A DNA stretch of 64,000 bases from Allopusillimonas soli. Lineage in GTDB: Bacteria > Pseudomonadota > Gammaproteobacteria > Burkholderiales > Burkholderiaceae_B. The stretch covers positions 496,001-560,000 of the forward strand of contig NZ_SDQC01000003.1 of assembly GCF_004153445.1 (NCBI RefSeq), read 5' to 3'. The notes beneath the pieces are model-generated. The model saw only the letters and a program-made list of their open reading frames with translations. It was not told the origin of the DNA and did not search any database. A program made the translations under genes and the position numbers. Positions 36,772-47,964 of the stretch are shown in pieces (the first letter of the stretch is position 1; each line of letters starts with the position of its first letter).

Positions 36772-38913
36772 TTACGTGGATAAGCGCCTGAATGCTTCCT
36801 TGAAGCGCTCGAACTCATGGTTGAAGTCCAGCGTGCGCCGCTGCGACGTCATTGCGGCCAGGACAGATGAGCCGCCTTCCCGCTTCTTGATCCAGATCCA
36901 TATGCGCCGGTCGCGAATGTAGAACATGGAAAACACGCCGACAACAAGCAGCAGGGCACCCAGATACACGGTATTTTTTCCCGGACTGCGCGCCACCTGG
37001 AAAACACTGGCTTCTACCTGATCATAACTCTTGAGCGTCATGAGCACAGGCGCAGGGTAGCTGGGCAGGTTGGCCAGGGCCAGCAGCGCCGTCTGAACCC
37101 ATTTCTCCGCGGCCAGCGCCTTCGGGCCATCATACTGCAACGGTTCGTCCCCCGCCCGTTCCCGCACGATATCGCGCAGCTCTGTCAAACACAGTTGTAT
37201 CATGGGTACGGCGAAGCCCAGCACCTTTTCCCTGTCCTGCTCCGGTACCCGATCGATAATGCCCTCGAAGCCCGATTGGCGGAAGCTCTCGAGCGCGCCC
37301 CGCGCCGCTTTTTCCAGCAGCGGCTGCTGCATGTCGGACGTGGCATTTTTGGCGGCAAAGCGTCCCGCAGCCGCCTGCACCAGCGCGGGATCCCAAAGGG
37401 CGGCGCGCAGCGCAGCGAACTCCGCCACCGAGTTGTGCTCGTCGGCGGGTATGCGCAAATATCTGTAGGGCTGCGCCTCCGACTCCCGCACGCCGCTCAG
37501 GAACACGGTAACGCCGTCAAGCAGCATGGGCAGCATGTATGTGGTGTATTCGTGCGACTGGCCCTCGCTGTCCGTAATGCGGTACTGCACACTGGGGCCC
37601 ACATTGCGCAGGTTCTCGTTGCGGGCGCCGCCGGCGCTACCCGTGACCGATGCCACGTGATCCATCAGGCCCTTGGGCTGGGGCGGCTCATCGCCGCCCA
37701 TGTTCTCCACATTGATGACGCGCAGGCCGGTGAACTGCACGTTCAACGGCGCAGCGCCCTGCCCGCTGGCCGGTTCGATCTTCGTGCCATCGCCGACCTT
37801 GCCGTCAACTGGAAACGCATTGCCGCTGGCGCCCACAAGCGGATAGCCCGTCAGCATGAGCTTGCTGCCGCCATCGTCAAAGCTGGACTGATAAACCGTG
37901 ACGCCCTTGTAGCGCAGCGGCTCGTTGACTTCTATCACGCGCTCAAATGATTTGCCCGTGGCCGGGTCGGTAACCTGTACCTGGCTCTTGAAGCTGCTGG
38001 GCATGCCCGTGGAGTAGTAATCCACCATGAACTTGTCCAGCTTGAGGGTGAATGGCAGCGGTTGAACCAGCACGCCGTTATCGACGGCCACGATGCCTGT
38101 GCTGCTGCTGCCGCCCTCGGGCACCAGCATGTTGGCGCGAAAGCTGGGATTGGCGGCCGGCAGCCGGCCCGACGCCGGCACATCGGAAATCAGCATGTTC
38201 TCGGTAATGGGGACCTTGCCGCCCAGCCATACCTGCAGGCGTATAGGCAACTCGCTGTCCAGCAGGCCGCCCAGGCAGATGATGACAATGGCGGTATGCG
38301 CAAAAATATAGCCCAGACGATTGGCACTTCCTTTCTTGGCCGCCACCATGACCGCATCTTCTTCCCGCCGCACTTTGAACCGGTACCCATGCGCGCGCAA
38401 CCACGCCTGCGTCCGTTCCTGCAGCATCTGCGGAGCCAAGTCGCTATCGGTCTCCACGCGATGGTGGAAAGAACGCAGGCTGTTGGCGCGCACATATTCG
38501 CGAAAGGATTGCGCATCGCGCAGCATCTTGGGCGCATTGCGAAGCACGCATAGGGTGGTGGACACCACCAGAAAGCTCATGATGAGCAGAAACCACCAAC
38601 TGTTGTAGACATGCCAGATGGAGAATTTGTCGAACACCGCAAACCAGAATGGACCGAAGCGGTCGATATAGGTGTTGGGGGCCTGGTTCTGCTGCAGCAC
38701 CGTGCCGATCAGGCTCGCCACGCAGATGAACATCAGCAGGCTGACGGCAAAACGCATGGAGCCCATCAGCTCCAGCAGATCGGCCGGCAGGCGTTTTGCG
38801 GTGGAGAAGGATTTCACGTGCGTGGCTTCATAAAAAAAAGGGAGTGCCTCTGGCAGCCTCCCCCTGTGTCTTTCTTGGAATATGGCGGCAGCGGTCGCTG
38901 CCGAACCCTGCAC
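36772..38913 (-). CDS. ccsB: System II cytochrome c biogenesis protein, ResB-like (CcsB)
   Basis: ResB-family membrane protein, up to 713 residues. Conserved LMGSMRFAVSLLMFICVASL begins near residue 49, followed by two more helices, a large periplasmic domain and a last helix near the C-terminus. Partner of the WWD protein. The start is uncertain: the longest frame begins with GTG 18 bp after the cytochrome stop without a good ribosome site, and the first 32 residues look non-conserved; a GTG at 38817 (VKSFSTAKRLPADLL) is a plausible alternative. It belongs to the operon cytochrome c4-ccsB-ccsA. Confidence 0.9.
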   Translation of the reverse strand: MQGSAATAAAIFQERHRGRLPEALPFFYEATHVKSFSTAKRLPADLLELMGSMRFAVSLLMFICVASLIGTVLQQNQAPNTYIDRFGPFWFAVFDKFSIWHVYNSWWFLLIMSFLVVSTTLCVLRNAPKMLRDAQSFREYVRANSLRSFHHRVETDSDLAPQMLQERTQAWLRAHGYRFKVRREEDAVMVAAKKGSANRLGYIFAHTAIVIICLGGLLDSELPIRLQVWLGGKVPITENMLISDVPASGRLPAANPSFRANMLVPEGGSSSTGIVAVDNGVLVQPLPFTLKLDKFMVDYYSTGMPSSFKSQVQVTDPATGKSFERVIEVNEPLRYKGVTVYQSSFDDGGSKLMLTGYPLVGASGNAFPVDGKVGDGTKIEPASGQGAAPLNVQFTGLRVINVENMGGDEPPQPKGLMDHVASVTGSAGGARNENLRNVGPSVQYRITDSEGQSHEYTTYMLPMLLDGVTVFLSGVRESEAQPYRYLRIPADEHNSVAEFAALRAALWDPALVQAAAGRFAAKNATSDMQQPLLEKAARGALESFRQSGFEGIIDRVPEQDREKVLGFAVPMIQLCLTELRDIVRERAGDEPLQYDGPKALAAEKWVQTALLALANLPSYPAPVLMTLKSYDQVEASVFQVARSPGKNTVYLGALLLVVGVFSMFYIRDRRIWIWIKKREGGSSVLAAMTSQRRTLDFNHEFERFKEAFRRLST

Positions 38914-38930
38914 CTTGCGCGCTTAACAGC

Positions 38931-39632
38931 CTAGCGCAGGCCCGCCGCGTAATCGGCCACGGCTGCTATGTCCGCATCGGACATGCGATCCGCGACCGCG
39001 TGCATGATGTCGCTGTTGTTCCGGTCGCCGCTGCGGAAAAGCCGCAACTGAGCCGCCAGATAATCGGGATGCTGACCAGCCAGGCGCGGAAACTGCCCTG
39101 GCACACCTGCCCCATTGGGCGAGTGACAGCCCGCACAGGCGGGAACATGGCGCTCAGGCAGGCCACCGCGCCATATGCGCTGGCCCAGGTCCATGGTGTC
39201 TTTGTTGGTGGCGGTACCCGCCTTGTCCCAATCAAGCTTTTGCTGGCTGAGATAAAGGGCGAGGTTCTGCTTGTCTTCCGCAGTGAGCGCGGAGGCAAAC
39301 GGTGTCATGACCGATGGCGCGCCGTCGGGGCCGCTGCGCAGCGGCGGATGTTTTTCGCTCTGGGGAGCGAAATCCATGAGTTGCTTGGCGATGTACTCGT
39401 GGGGCATGCTGGCCAGATTAGGATTGGCCGGGATGGTGCTGTTGCCGCCAGCGCCATGACAGCTGGCACAGGCGACGATGCCGCGGGATGCGTCGCCATT
39501 GGTGAATAGCTGTTCTCCCTTGGCGGCATCGGGCCGGGCAACGGCAAGATCCGCTGCTTGAGCGAGCGTAAGAACAGACGGCACTACCACCAGGCCACAG
39601 GCCGCGATAAAACGGACAAGCATGCGCTTCAT
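38931..39632 (-). CDS. dihaem cytochrome c4
   Basis: Periplasmic dihaem cytochrome of 233 residues. Signal peptide about 1-26 (MKRMLVRFIAACGLVVVPSV, cleavage after QA). Haem sites CASCH (55-59) and CAGCH near 160, each with a later methionine ligand (MPHEY/MTPFA and MHAVADRMSD regions). It shuttles electrons to terminal oxidases. GAGGT before the ATG sets the start; a longer frame of 15 codons lacks signal character. Its own maturation needs the ccsBA products encoded directly downstream. Confidence 0.9.
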   Translation of the reverse strand: MKRMLVRFIAACGLVVVPSVLTLAQAADLAVARPDAAKGEQLFTNGDASRGIVACASCHGAGGNSTIPANPNLASMPHEYIAKQLMDFAPQSEKHPPLRSGPDGAPSVMTPFASALTAEDKQNLALYLSQQKLDWDKAGTATNKDTMDLGQRIWRGGLPERHVPACAGCHSPNGAGVPGQFPRLAGQHPDYLAAQLRLFRSGDRNNSDIMHAVADRMSDADIAAVADYAAGLR

Positions 39633-39787
39633 GAATACCTCGACGATCGGTGTGCGATCCGGTGCCATGGGCACCACAATGACAACGCCATTTTCCGCAA
39701 AATGCAGACCCCAAGGAATATGACGCTACTGTTTCAAACCTGCGATTATACAATAGCGGTTGAATCCAACCGCAGCAGGCCCACTTC

Positions 39788-41451
<1,664 letters not shown>

Positions 41452-41483
41452 GCGGGTTAAGGAAACGCGGGCCTGCTGGCGCC

Positions 41484-42041
41484 TTATGGGCGGCTGGCAA
41501 CCACCAGCACCTGCGCGTCCACCTTGCTGGTGGTAATAAGCTTGTGGGGAATTTCGGAATCGAAATAGATGGAGTCACCCTTGGCAAGGGTGAACTTCCG
41601 GTCGCCAATGGTGATGCTGATTGCACCCTTGAGCACAAGCATGAACTCCTCGCCCGCATGAGGAAAGGAAACCGGCGCAGCCTCGTTGGCACGCGGCGGG
41701 TAAACCACGAATGGATCCATGACTCTGACCAGGCGGTTACCGGCCATGGCCTCGTAGCGATAGCCCTGCGACGGGCTGCCGCGATCAAGGGGTTCGCGCT
41801 CATTGCGGCGGACCACGCTGATGGACTCATCCTTGCCGTCGCGATGGGTGCCCATGAGTTCCGGAATGCCGATCTCATAGGCTTGCGCAAGTTTCAGGAC
41901 GGTGGATATGGATGGCTCGCTGAGCGCCCGCTCCAGCTTGGAAAGATAGCTCTTGGTCAGGCCGGTGCGCTGCGCCAGTTGCTCCAGGGAGAACTGGTGC
42001 TTGCGCCGCAGCGCTTTCAAGCGGTATGGAAGATCGGTCAT
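41484..42041 (-). CDS. XRE family regulator with C-terminal cupin
   Basis: Regulator of 185 residues: N-terminal helix-turn-helix (LKALRRKHQFSLEQLAQRTG, then SYLSKLERALSEPSISTVLK) and a C-terminal cupin barrel with PHAGEEFMLVLKGAISITIG and GDSIYFDSEIPHKLI. Such proteins sense small ligands and control amine or carbohydrate catabolism. The ATG of MTDLPYRLK is used; a longer frame upstream of it has no ribosome site. Last gene downstream of the class II aldolase, which it may regulate together with the palindromes at 43975-44031. Confidence 0.87.
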   Translation of the reverse strand: MTDLPYRLKALRRKHQFSLEQLAQRTGLTKSYLSKLERALSEPSISTVLKLAQAYEIGIPELMGTHRDGKDESISVVRRNEREPLDRGSPSQGYRYEAMAGNRLVRVMDPFVVYPPRANEAAPVSFPHAGEEFMLVLKGAISITIGDRKFTLAKGDSIYFDSEIPHKLITTSKVDAQVLVVASRP

Positions 42042-42139
42042 GGCCCTATTCAAGCATAATTGCACCTTCGACGGATGCAAGTATGCCTGATCGGCGGGTG
42101 GGATGCGCGGCCCGGCCGAACTGCGCCGGGCGCGGCCCC

Positions 42140-42922
42140 TTATCGCAGCAAATCGGGGTGCCGGGCCAGCGCCTTGCGCGCGTAGTATTCGAAGCCGATC
42201 TGCGAGCGCCGGGGGCGCAGTATCCAATCATGCGCCTCGCGGCCCAGCTCGGGTGCAATGGGCTTGATTTCGCCCGCGCCCATGGCCAGGAGCTGCATGC
42301 GCGCGGTGCGCTCGAACTGCAGCGCCAATACGCAAGCTTCCTCAATGGAAGTGGCCGCCACCAGCATGCCGTGATGCGCCAGGAGAATGGCGCGTTTATC
42401 GCCCAGCGCGGCGGCAATGGTTTCCCCTTCTTCATTGCCGACAGGCACGCCTGGCCACGTCGGCAGGAAGGCGCAGTCATCGTAAAGCGGGCAGTTGTCC
42501 ATGTGTGAAACCGCCAGCGGCACTTCCAGCATGGACAGCGCCGCGGCATGCAGCGGATGCGTGTGCACGATGCATTGCACATCGGGCCGCACGCGATAAA
42601 TCCATGAATGAAAACGATTGGCAGGATTGGGCATGCCATGGCCCTCCAGGATCTCCAGATCCTCGTTGACCAGAAGTATGTTGGACACGCTGATCTCATC
42701 AAAACCCAGCCCCAGCCGCTGCGTGTAGTAGGTGCCCGGCTCATCGCCGCGCGCGGTGATCTGCCCCGCCAGCCCCGAGTCATGGCCGCCGTCGTACAGC
42801 ACGCGGCTGGTGATGGCCAGCTTCTCGCGCACAGACCGTTGGGGGATATCGAACCGGGCCTGCATCTGCGCCTGGGCGCGCGTCACCAGCTCGTCTTTTG
42901 AGAGTTCCATGGTATCTGACAT
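42140..42922 (-). CDS. class II aldolase/adducin family protein
   Basis: Zinc-dependent aldolase-fold protein of 260 residues. Metal ligands HTHPLHAAALS (H120, H122 region) and AHHG near 190. Entry segment ITSRVLYDGGHDSGLAGQITAR. Reaction could be retro-aldol cleavage, decarboxylation or epimerisation; the family gives no further resolution. It follows a Bug receptor gene, which suggests a periplasmically captured carboxylate as source of substrate. Confidence 0.84.
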   Translation of the reverse strand: MSDTMELSKDELVTRAQAQMQARFDIPQRSVREKLAITSRVLYDGGHDSGLAGQITARGDEPGTYYTQRLGLGFDEISVSNILLVNEDLEILEGHGMPNPANRFHSWIYRVRPDVQCIVHTHPLHAAALSMLEVPLAVSHMDNCPLYDDCAFLPTWPGVPVGNEEGETIAAALGDKRAILLAHHGMLVAATSIEEACVLALQFERTARMQLLAMGAGEIKPIAPELGREAHDWILRPRRSQIGFEYYARKALARHPDLLR

Positions 42923-42976
42923 AGCGTGTACTACCTGTTCTGGGGTGAAGGGATGCTGCGCCAGCCCGCGCAGCGT

Positions 42977-43960
42977 TCAGTCGCGGTGAATATCGGCTTC
43001 CTTGACGATTTTCTTCCACTTCGCAGTTTCCGCCTCGATGAAGGCCTGATACTCCGGCAAAGTGCCCGTATAGACTTCGCTGCCCTGCGCATGCAGCGCC
43101 TCCTGCAGATCCTTGTCGGACAACGACTTCTGCAAGGCCTTGCGCAAAGTCTGCACGACATCGTCAGGCGTGCCCTTGGGGACAAAGAAGGCATTCCAGG
43201 AACTGATCAGCAACTCCTTGTCCCCCGCCTGCGCGCTGGTTGGCACGCCCTGGGCGGCGGGTGAAGGCTGGGTTGCCGCCAGCGCCAGCGCCGTCAGCTT
43301 GCCGCTCTTCACATGAGGCATCACGACGGGAATCGCATCCATGGCCAGGTCCGTCTGCCCGCCTACGGCGGCGTTCACGGCTTCGCTGCCGCTCTTATAG
43401 GGTACATGCACAATATTGATGCCGGTCGTGTACTTGAGCAGCTCGAAACCCAGGTGCGGCGAGCTGCCTATGCCCGCCGAACCGAAATTCAACTTGCCAG
43501 GATGCGCCTTGGCATAATCAACAAGTTCCTGCAGTGATTTGACGCCCAGGCTGGAACGCGCCGCCAGCACGAAAGGCGAGCCCGAAACCATGCCGATCGG
43601 CACGAAATCCGCTGGATCATAGTTGATGGATTTCATGATCATGGGATTGACGACCTGGGTTCCCACCGTTCCCATGAATATCGTGTATCCGTCTGGCGCC
43701 GCTGTTGCGGCCGCCTGGGCGCCGATCGCCCCCCCGGCCCCTGCACGATTGTCCACGACGACGCTCTGACCCAGCGCGCCGGCCAGCTTCTCGCTGACGT
43801 GGCGCGCAATAAGATCCGTAATGCCGCCCGCACCAAAGGGCACGATCAGTTTTACGGCCTTATCCGGATATGACGCGGCCGCCGCTGCGCCCGGCACGAC
43901 AAGCGCGGCGCAGGAAGCAGCGAGAATGCCGGTGCAAGCCAGTTTTCTGATAAACGTCAT
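42977..43960 (-). CDS. Bug/TctC family tripartite tricarboxylate receptor
   Basis: Periplasmic receptor of 327 residues. Signal peptide about 1-28 (MTFIRKLACTGILAASCAAL, cleavage after AAA), then SYPDKAVKLIVPFGAGGITD and VVVDNRAGAGGAIGA, the two Bug ligand loops. AAGGAG precedes the ATG. No TctA/TctB membrane genes are near, so it is one of the orphan Bug receptors common in Alcaligenaceae. Ligand unknown. Confidence 0.9.
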   Translation of the reverse strand: MTFIRKLACTGILAASCAALVVPGAAAAASYPDKAVKLIVPFGAGGITDLIARHVSEKLAGALGQSVVVDNRAGAGGAIGAQAAATAAPDGYTIFMGTVGTQVVNPMIMKSINYDPADFVPIGMVSGSPFVLAARSSLGVKSLQELVDYAKAHPGKLNFGSAGIGSSPHLGFELLKYTTGINIVHVPYKSGSEAVNAAVGGQTDLAMDAIPVVMPHVKSGKLTALALAATQPSPAAQGVPTSAQAGDKELLISSWNAFFVPKGTPDDVVQTLRKALQKSLSDKDLQEALHAQGSEVYTGTLPEYQAFIEAETAKWKKIVKEADIHRD

Positions 43961-43974
43961 GTCTGCTCCTTGTT

Positions 43975-44031
43975 CTATAGTTAATAATGTAATCTATAGG
44001 ACACATTGTGTCTTTAAAGCAAACTTGTGTC
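43975..44031. promoter_or_regulatory. clustered palindromes upstream of Bug-aldolase-XRE genes
   Basis: Two CTATAG palindromes 13 bp apart (43975-43980, 43994-43999), then the dyad GACACA-T-TGTGTC (44000-44012) and a further TTGTGTC (44025-44031). They lie 15-71 bp upstream of the Bug start codon, in the only sizeable gap of this minus-strand block. A regulator-bound promoter is likely; XRE-cupin and LysR proteins are the local candidates. Confidence 0.5.
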
Positions 44032-44074
44032 AACTCAGCAGGCATGTAGCCGGCGCGTGAAAGCGCGAGCATCA

Positions 44075-45235
44075 TCACGTAAAGTCAAGTTCCAGCTGGC
44101 GCGCGATACGGGCGGTATCGGCACCGAACTCGGGCGGCAGGCGCCGCAGGCTGGCGGGCGTGCGGGAAAGCTTGATGGGCGAGGCAATGGCGCGGTAGCT
44201 TCCTTCTTCGAGTACCATGCCGCGATGTCGCGTATGCGGATGCTGCATGAGTTGCTCCACGTTCAGCACCGGTGCGGCCGGAACGCCATGCTCGAGCAGG
44301 GTCTGGGCCAACCCGGAAGCACTGTGTCGCGCAAGCAGCCCAATGAGGATTTCCTTGAGCGCATCGCGATTGACAAGCCTGTCGGCGTTGTCGATGAAGC
44401 GCTCGTCCCTGGCCACGCCGGGCTGGCCAAGTTGGTCCATCAATTGTGCGAACTGACGATTGTTCCCCACTGCCAGAAAGATGTCTCCGTCCGCGGCGGG
44501 AAAGGTATCGTAGGGACAAATATTGGGATGAGCATTGCCGGTCCGCTGCGGCACCTTGCCACTCATGAAATAGTTGGCTGCGTGCGGATGCAGGAGCGAG
44601 ATTGCGCAGTCGAAGAGTGTGATGTCCAGAAACTGCCCCATGCCGCTGCGCTGCCGCTCATGGATGGCCAGCAGTATGGCCAGGGCCGCGTTCAGGCCGG
44701 TGACCATGTCCACGACGGGCAGGCCCACGCGCGTGGCATCTCCGTCGGGCGTGCCGTTCACGCTCATCAGGCCGCACAAGGCCTGCGCGCATGCATCATA
44801 GCCCGGCAACCCGCCCAACGGCCCATCTGCACCAAAACCACTGATGCGGCAATGCACCAGCCGAGGGTAGCGCCGCTGCAGCACATCCGGCCCCAACCCC
44901 CATTTCTCGAGCGTCCCTGGCTTGAAGTTCTCGACCAGCACATCCGCATCGGCCAGCATGGCTTCCAGGAAGGCCTGGCCCGGCTCGGACGACAGATCCA
45001 GCGACAGGCCATGTTTATTACGGTTGACGCCGATGAAGTACGACGCCGTGCCATCCCGGAACGGCGGACCCCAGCCGCGCGTCTCGTCGCCGGAAGGCGG
45101 CTCCACCTTGAATACCTCGGCACCATGGTCGCCCAGAATCTGGGTGCAATAGGGACCGCCCAGCACGCGCGACAGATCTACCACCTTGCAACCCTGGAGC
45201 GCGCCACCCGCTTGTCGATGTTCTTGCATGGCCAT
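44075..45235 (-). CDS. CaiB/BaiF family CoA transferase
   Basis: Type III CoA transferase of 386 residues. Opening LQGCKVVDLSRVLGGPYCTQ, HGAEVFKVEPPSGDETRGWGPPF, and the catalytic aspartate D147 in LPGYDACAQALCGLMS. It moves CoA between a CoA thioester and a free acid. It lies one base after the Bug receptor gene stop, with the acyl-CoA dehydrogenase-like gene further upstream, which points to activation of an acid by CoA transfer followed by oxidation. Confidence 0.9.
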   Translation of the reverse strand: MAMQEHRQAGGALQGCKVVDLSRVLGGPYCTQILGDHGAEVFKVEPPSGDETRGWGPPFRDGTASYFIGVNRNKHGLSLDLSSEPGQAFLEAMLADADVLVENFKPGTLEKWGLGPDVLQRRYPRLVHCRISGFGADGPLGGLPGYDACAQALCGLMSVNGTPDGDATRVGLPVVDMVTGLNAALAILLAIHERQRSGMGQFLDITLFDCAISLLHPHAANYFMSGKVPQRTGNAHPNICPYDTFPAADGDIFLAVGNNRQFAQLMDQLGQPGVARDERFIDNADRLVNRDALKEILIGLLARHSASGLAQTLLEHGVPAAPVLNVEQLMQHPHTRHRGMVLEEGSYRAIASPIKLSRTPASLRRLPPEFGADTARIARQLELDFT

Positions 45236-45236
45236 G

Positions 45237-46217
45237 TCAGTTCAGTGAAATACCCGCGGTCTTGATGACCTTGGACCATTTGTCCACTTCGCTGTCGATG
45301 AATTTCTTCAGCCCCTCCGGTGTCTTGTCCTCGGCCTGCACTATGCCCTGCATGGCAAGCGCACTGCGGATCTCGGGATCGGACAATGCGGCGGCAAAAG
45401 CCTTGTTGAGCCTTGCGACGATGGGCTCGGGCGTGCCGGCGGGCGCCACAATGCCGAAGAATACGCTCACGTCGTAGCCCGCAAGGCCCTGCTCATCGAG
45501 CGTAGGCAGGTCGGGCAAGGCATCCGAACGCTGCGCGCTCGCAAGACCTATGGGACGCAGCGCCCCCGATTTCACATGCGGCAGGGCCGTCAGGATATCG
45601 GTGAAGGCCATGGACACCTGCCCGCCCAGCAAGTCATTCAATGCCGGACCGGTGCCGCGATACGGCACATGAAGAATCGACGTTCCAGCCATCTGATTGA
45701 ACAGCACGCCCGCCAGGTGCGAGGAGGCGCCATTGCCGGATGACGCGAAGCTAAGCGCGTCGGGATGCGCCTTGGCATAGGCAATGAGTTCCTTAAGACT
45801 GTGGGCGGGCACCTTGGGATTCAAGACCAGGATGTTGGGCAGGTGTCCAATGCGGATGATGGGCGCAAAGCTCGTGCGCGGATCGTAGCCGAGGTTTTTG
45901 TACAGGCTGATATTGATGGCCAGCGGCCCCGAGGTGCCGAACAGAATGGTGTAGCCGTCGGGTTTGGCATGCGCCACATAGTCCGAGCCGATATTGCCGC
46001 CAGCGCCGGCCTTGTTTTCCACCACGACGGTCTGCCCCAGCTGGCTGGTGAGCGCATCCGCGAGCCGGCGCGCGAGCGCGTCGGTCGGGCCGCCCGGCGG
46101 AAACGGCACCACCAGTTTGACTGGCTGCACCGGATAATCCGTGGCGGCCATAGCGAGGCCGCCGAAACCAAGCGCAGCCAACGGCAGCAGCAATGCTGCA
46201 AGCAGTTTCTTCAACAT
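45237..46217 (-). CDS. Bug/TctC family tripartite tricarboxylate receptor
   Basis: Periplasmic receptor of 326 residues. Signal peptide about 1-24 (MLKKLLAALLLPLAALGFGG, cleavage after MA), YPVQPVKLVVPFPPGGPTDA, VVVENKAGAGGNIGSD, and the FASSGNGASSHLAG loop. AAGGAGA precedes the ATG. No membrane partner genes nearby. It sits between the acyl-CoA dehydrogenase and CoA transferase genes in the same transcription unit. Confidence 0.9.
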   Translation of the reverse strand: MLKKLLAALLLPLAALGFGGLAMAATDYPVQPVKLVVPFPPGGPTDALARRLADALTSQLGQTVVVENKAGAGGNIGSDYVAHAKPDGYTILFGTSGPLAINISLYKNLGYDPRTSFAPIIRIGHLPNILVLNPKVPAHSLKELIAYAKAHPDALSFASSGNGASSHLAGVLFNQMAGTSILHVPYRGTGPALNDLLGGQVSMAFTDILTALPHVKSGALRPIGLASAQRSDALPDLPTLDEQGLAGYDVSVFFGIVAPAGTPEPIVARLNKAFAAALSDPEIRSALAMQGIVQAEDKTPEGLKKFIDSEVDKWSKVIKTAGISLN

Positions 46218-46254
46218 GTTGTCTCCTTCTTCGTATGGAAATGTACGGTTAGGC

Positions 46255-47964
46255 TCAGCCGGCGTGTGCCAGCAGCGTGCCGTAATCGGGTTGGGGCAAG
46301 GGTGCGGCGCAGGGGTTGCGGACCGCGAGTCTGTGTATCAGGACCAGGTCGGCCAATTGATTGCGGCTTTCAAGGCCAGGGTGGCGCGCCTCGCTGCGCA
46401 GCGCGGCCAGAGACACCACGTTGTACAGGGCGGATGCGGCCTGCCGGGCGAAGGGGGAGTTCTCGTCCGGCGCCGCCTCGGCCGCAAGAGACCATGCCTG
46501 CGCAAGCGCGGCCGCCTGTGCCTCAGCCAGCGCGTTCGGGCATGCGGCCCCTTCGCCCAGAAGCTGCGCCACATGCGCCCGCAACGCATCCAGGCACTGG
46601 TTCTTGCGAATGGCGCGCAGGACGTCCAGCGCCACGATATTGCTGGTGCCTTCCCAGATGGAGCCCAGATGCGCATCGCGCATCAGGCGCGGCTCCACCC
46701 ACTCTTCGATATAGCCGCAGCCGCCGCGTACCTCCATCGCGTCGCCAGTGACCTTGCGCGCGTCGCGGCAGGCGCGGAACTTGATGAGCGGCGTCAGGAT
46801 GCGCACCAGCGTCTTGGCCTGCGCGTCGCCGCTGTCTGCGCGGCCCAATGCCATCGCGGTCTGGTACATAACGGAGCGGGCCTGCTCCGTCGGCACCATC
46901 ATCTTCACCAGTTGGCGCTGCATCAGCGGCATGTCCACCAAGGAACGGCCAAATGCGCGGCGATTGCGCGCAACGTACAGAGCCTCGGTCAATGCGCGCC
47001 GCATCAGTCCGGCAGCGCGCATGCCATTGGAGAGGCGAGAGTTGTTGACCATATCCGCCATTTGCTGAAAACCGCGCCCGCGCTCGCCGATTAGCCATGC
47101 GTGGGCGCCTTCCAGGCGGATTTCGCCGCTGGCCATAGACCGGGTGCCCAGCTTGTCTTTCAGGCGCAGAATTCGATAGCGATTGTGACTGCCATCGGGC
47201 AAATCACGGGGCAGCAGGAACAGCGAGACGCCCGCCAGACCTTCACGCTTGTCACTGCGCGCCAGCACCATGGCAAAGCCCGCATCGGGGTTGGAGCAGA
47301 ACCACTTGTCCCCGTACAGCCGCCAACGCCCGTCGCGCTGTTCCTCGGCAACGGTCTGCGTCGCACTGACATCGGAACCGGCCGCCTGTTCGGTCATGAA
47401 CATGGCGCCCTGGCGCAGCGTGTCGAAATCCAGTGCCGCCACCTGCGGCAACACTTTGTCCACCAGATCCTTGCTGCCGAAGCGGCGCAAGGTGCGGGCC
47501 AGGGAATCCGTCATGCTGACGGGACAACACAGCCCGAATTCAGCCTGAACGAACAGATGACTGAGTGCATACTTGGCCACCGGCGGCATGGTGTCGTGCC
47601 AGCCCAGAACGCCCGGACGGTGCGACATCGCTGCCAGGCCGTACCGGCTGTAGGCCGCGCGCTCCAGCTCGATGTAGTCGGGATGCTTGACAACGCGGGA
47701 CTCGTCCTCGCCGCCACGATTGCGCACAGAAAGGACGGGCGCATTCTGGTCGGCGCTGCGGGCGAGGGCATCGAGACGCTCCCCCGCTTCCTGGCCGAGC
47801 GCCTCGAAGTGCGGCAGCAGGTGGCTGTACAGATCCGGCGGCAGATACGCCCGCAGCAGCGCCTTGCTGTAGGGATCTGCCGTAAACAGGTTCTGGCCGA
47901 AAGAATCCGGGATATTGGATGCCGTGCTGCGCAGGGTATCCTCATGGGGAAAAGGACTGTTCAT
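46255..47964 (-). CDS. AidB-like acyl-CoA dehydrogenase
   Basis: Flavoprotein of 569 residues, AidB branch of the acyl-CoA dehydrogenases. Matches AidB in MTEQAAGSDVSATQT (FAD loop), YGDKWFCSNPDAGFAMVLAR, LKDKLGTRSMASGEI, EVRGGCGYIEEW and the catalytic-glutamate segment SIWEGTSNIVALDVLRAI. The N-terminal AidB extension (YLPPDLYSHLLPHFEALG) is present. Start MNSPFPHED chosen; a longer frame reaches into the LysR gene. Whether it is a true dehydrogenase or a protein of the DNA-alkylation response cannot be decided; operon context with a CoA transferase favours acyl-CoA metabolism. Confidence 0.88.
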   Translation of the reverse strand: MNSPFPHEDTLRSTASNIPDSFGQNLFTADPYSKALLRAYLPPDLYSHLLPHFEALGQEAGERLDALARSADQNAPVLSVRNRGGEDESRVVKHPDYIELERAAYSRYGLAAMSHRPGVLGWHDTMPPVAKYALSHLFVQAEFGLCCPVSMTDSLARTLRRFGSKDLVDKVLPQVAALDFDTLRQGAMFMTEQAAGSDVSATQTVAEEQRDGRWRLYGDKWFCSNPDAGFAMVLARSDKREGLAGVSLFLLPRDLPDGSHNRYRILRLKDKLGTRSMASGEIRLEGAHAWLIGERGRGFQQMADMVNNSRLSNGMRAAGLMRRALTEALYVARNRRAFGRSLVDMPLMQRQLVKMMVPTEQARSVMYQTAMALGRADSGDAQAKTLVRILTPLIKFRACRDARKVTGDAMEVRGGCGYIEEWVEPRLMRDAHLGSIWEGTSNIVALDVLRAIRKNQCLDALRAHVAQLLGEGAACPNALAEAQAAALAQAWSLAAEAAPDENSPFARQAASALYNVVSLAALRSEARHPGLESRNQLADLVLIHRLAVRNPCAAPLPQPDYGTLLAHAG

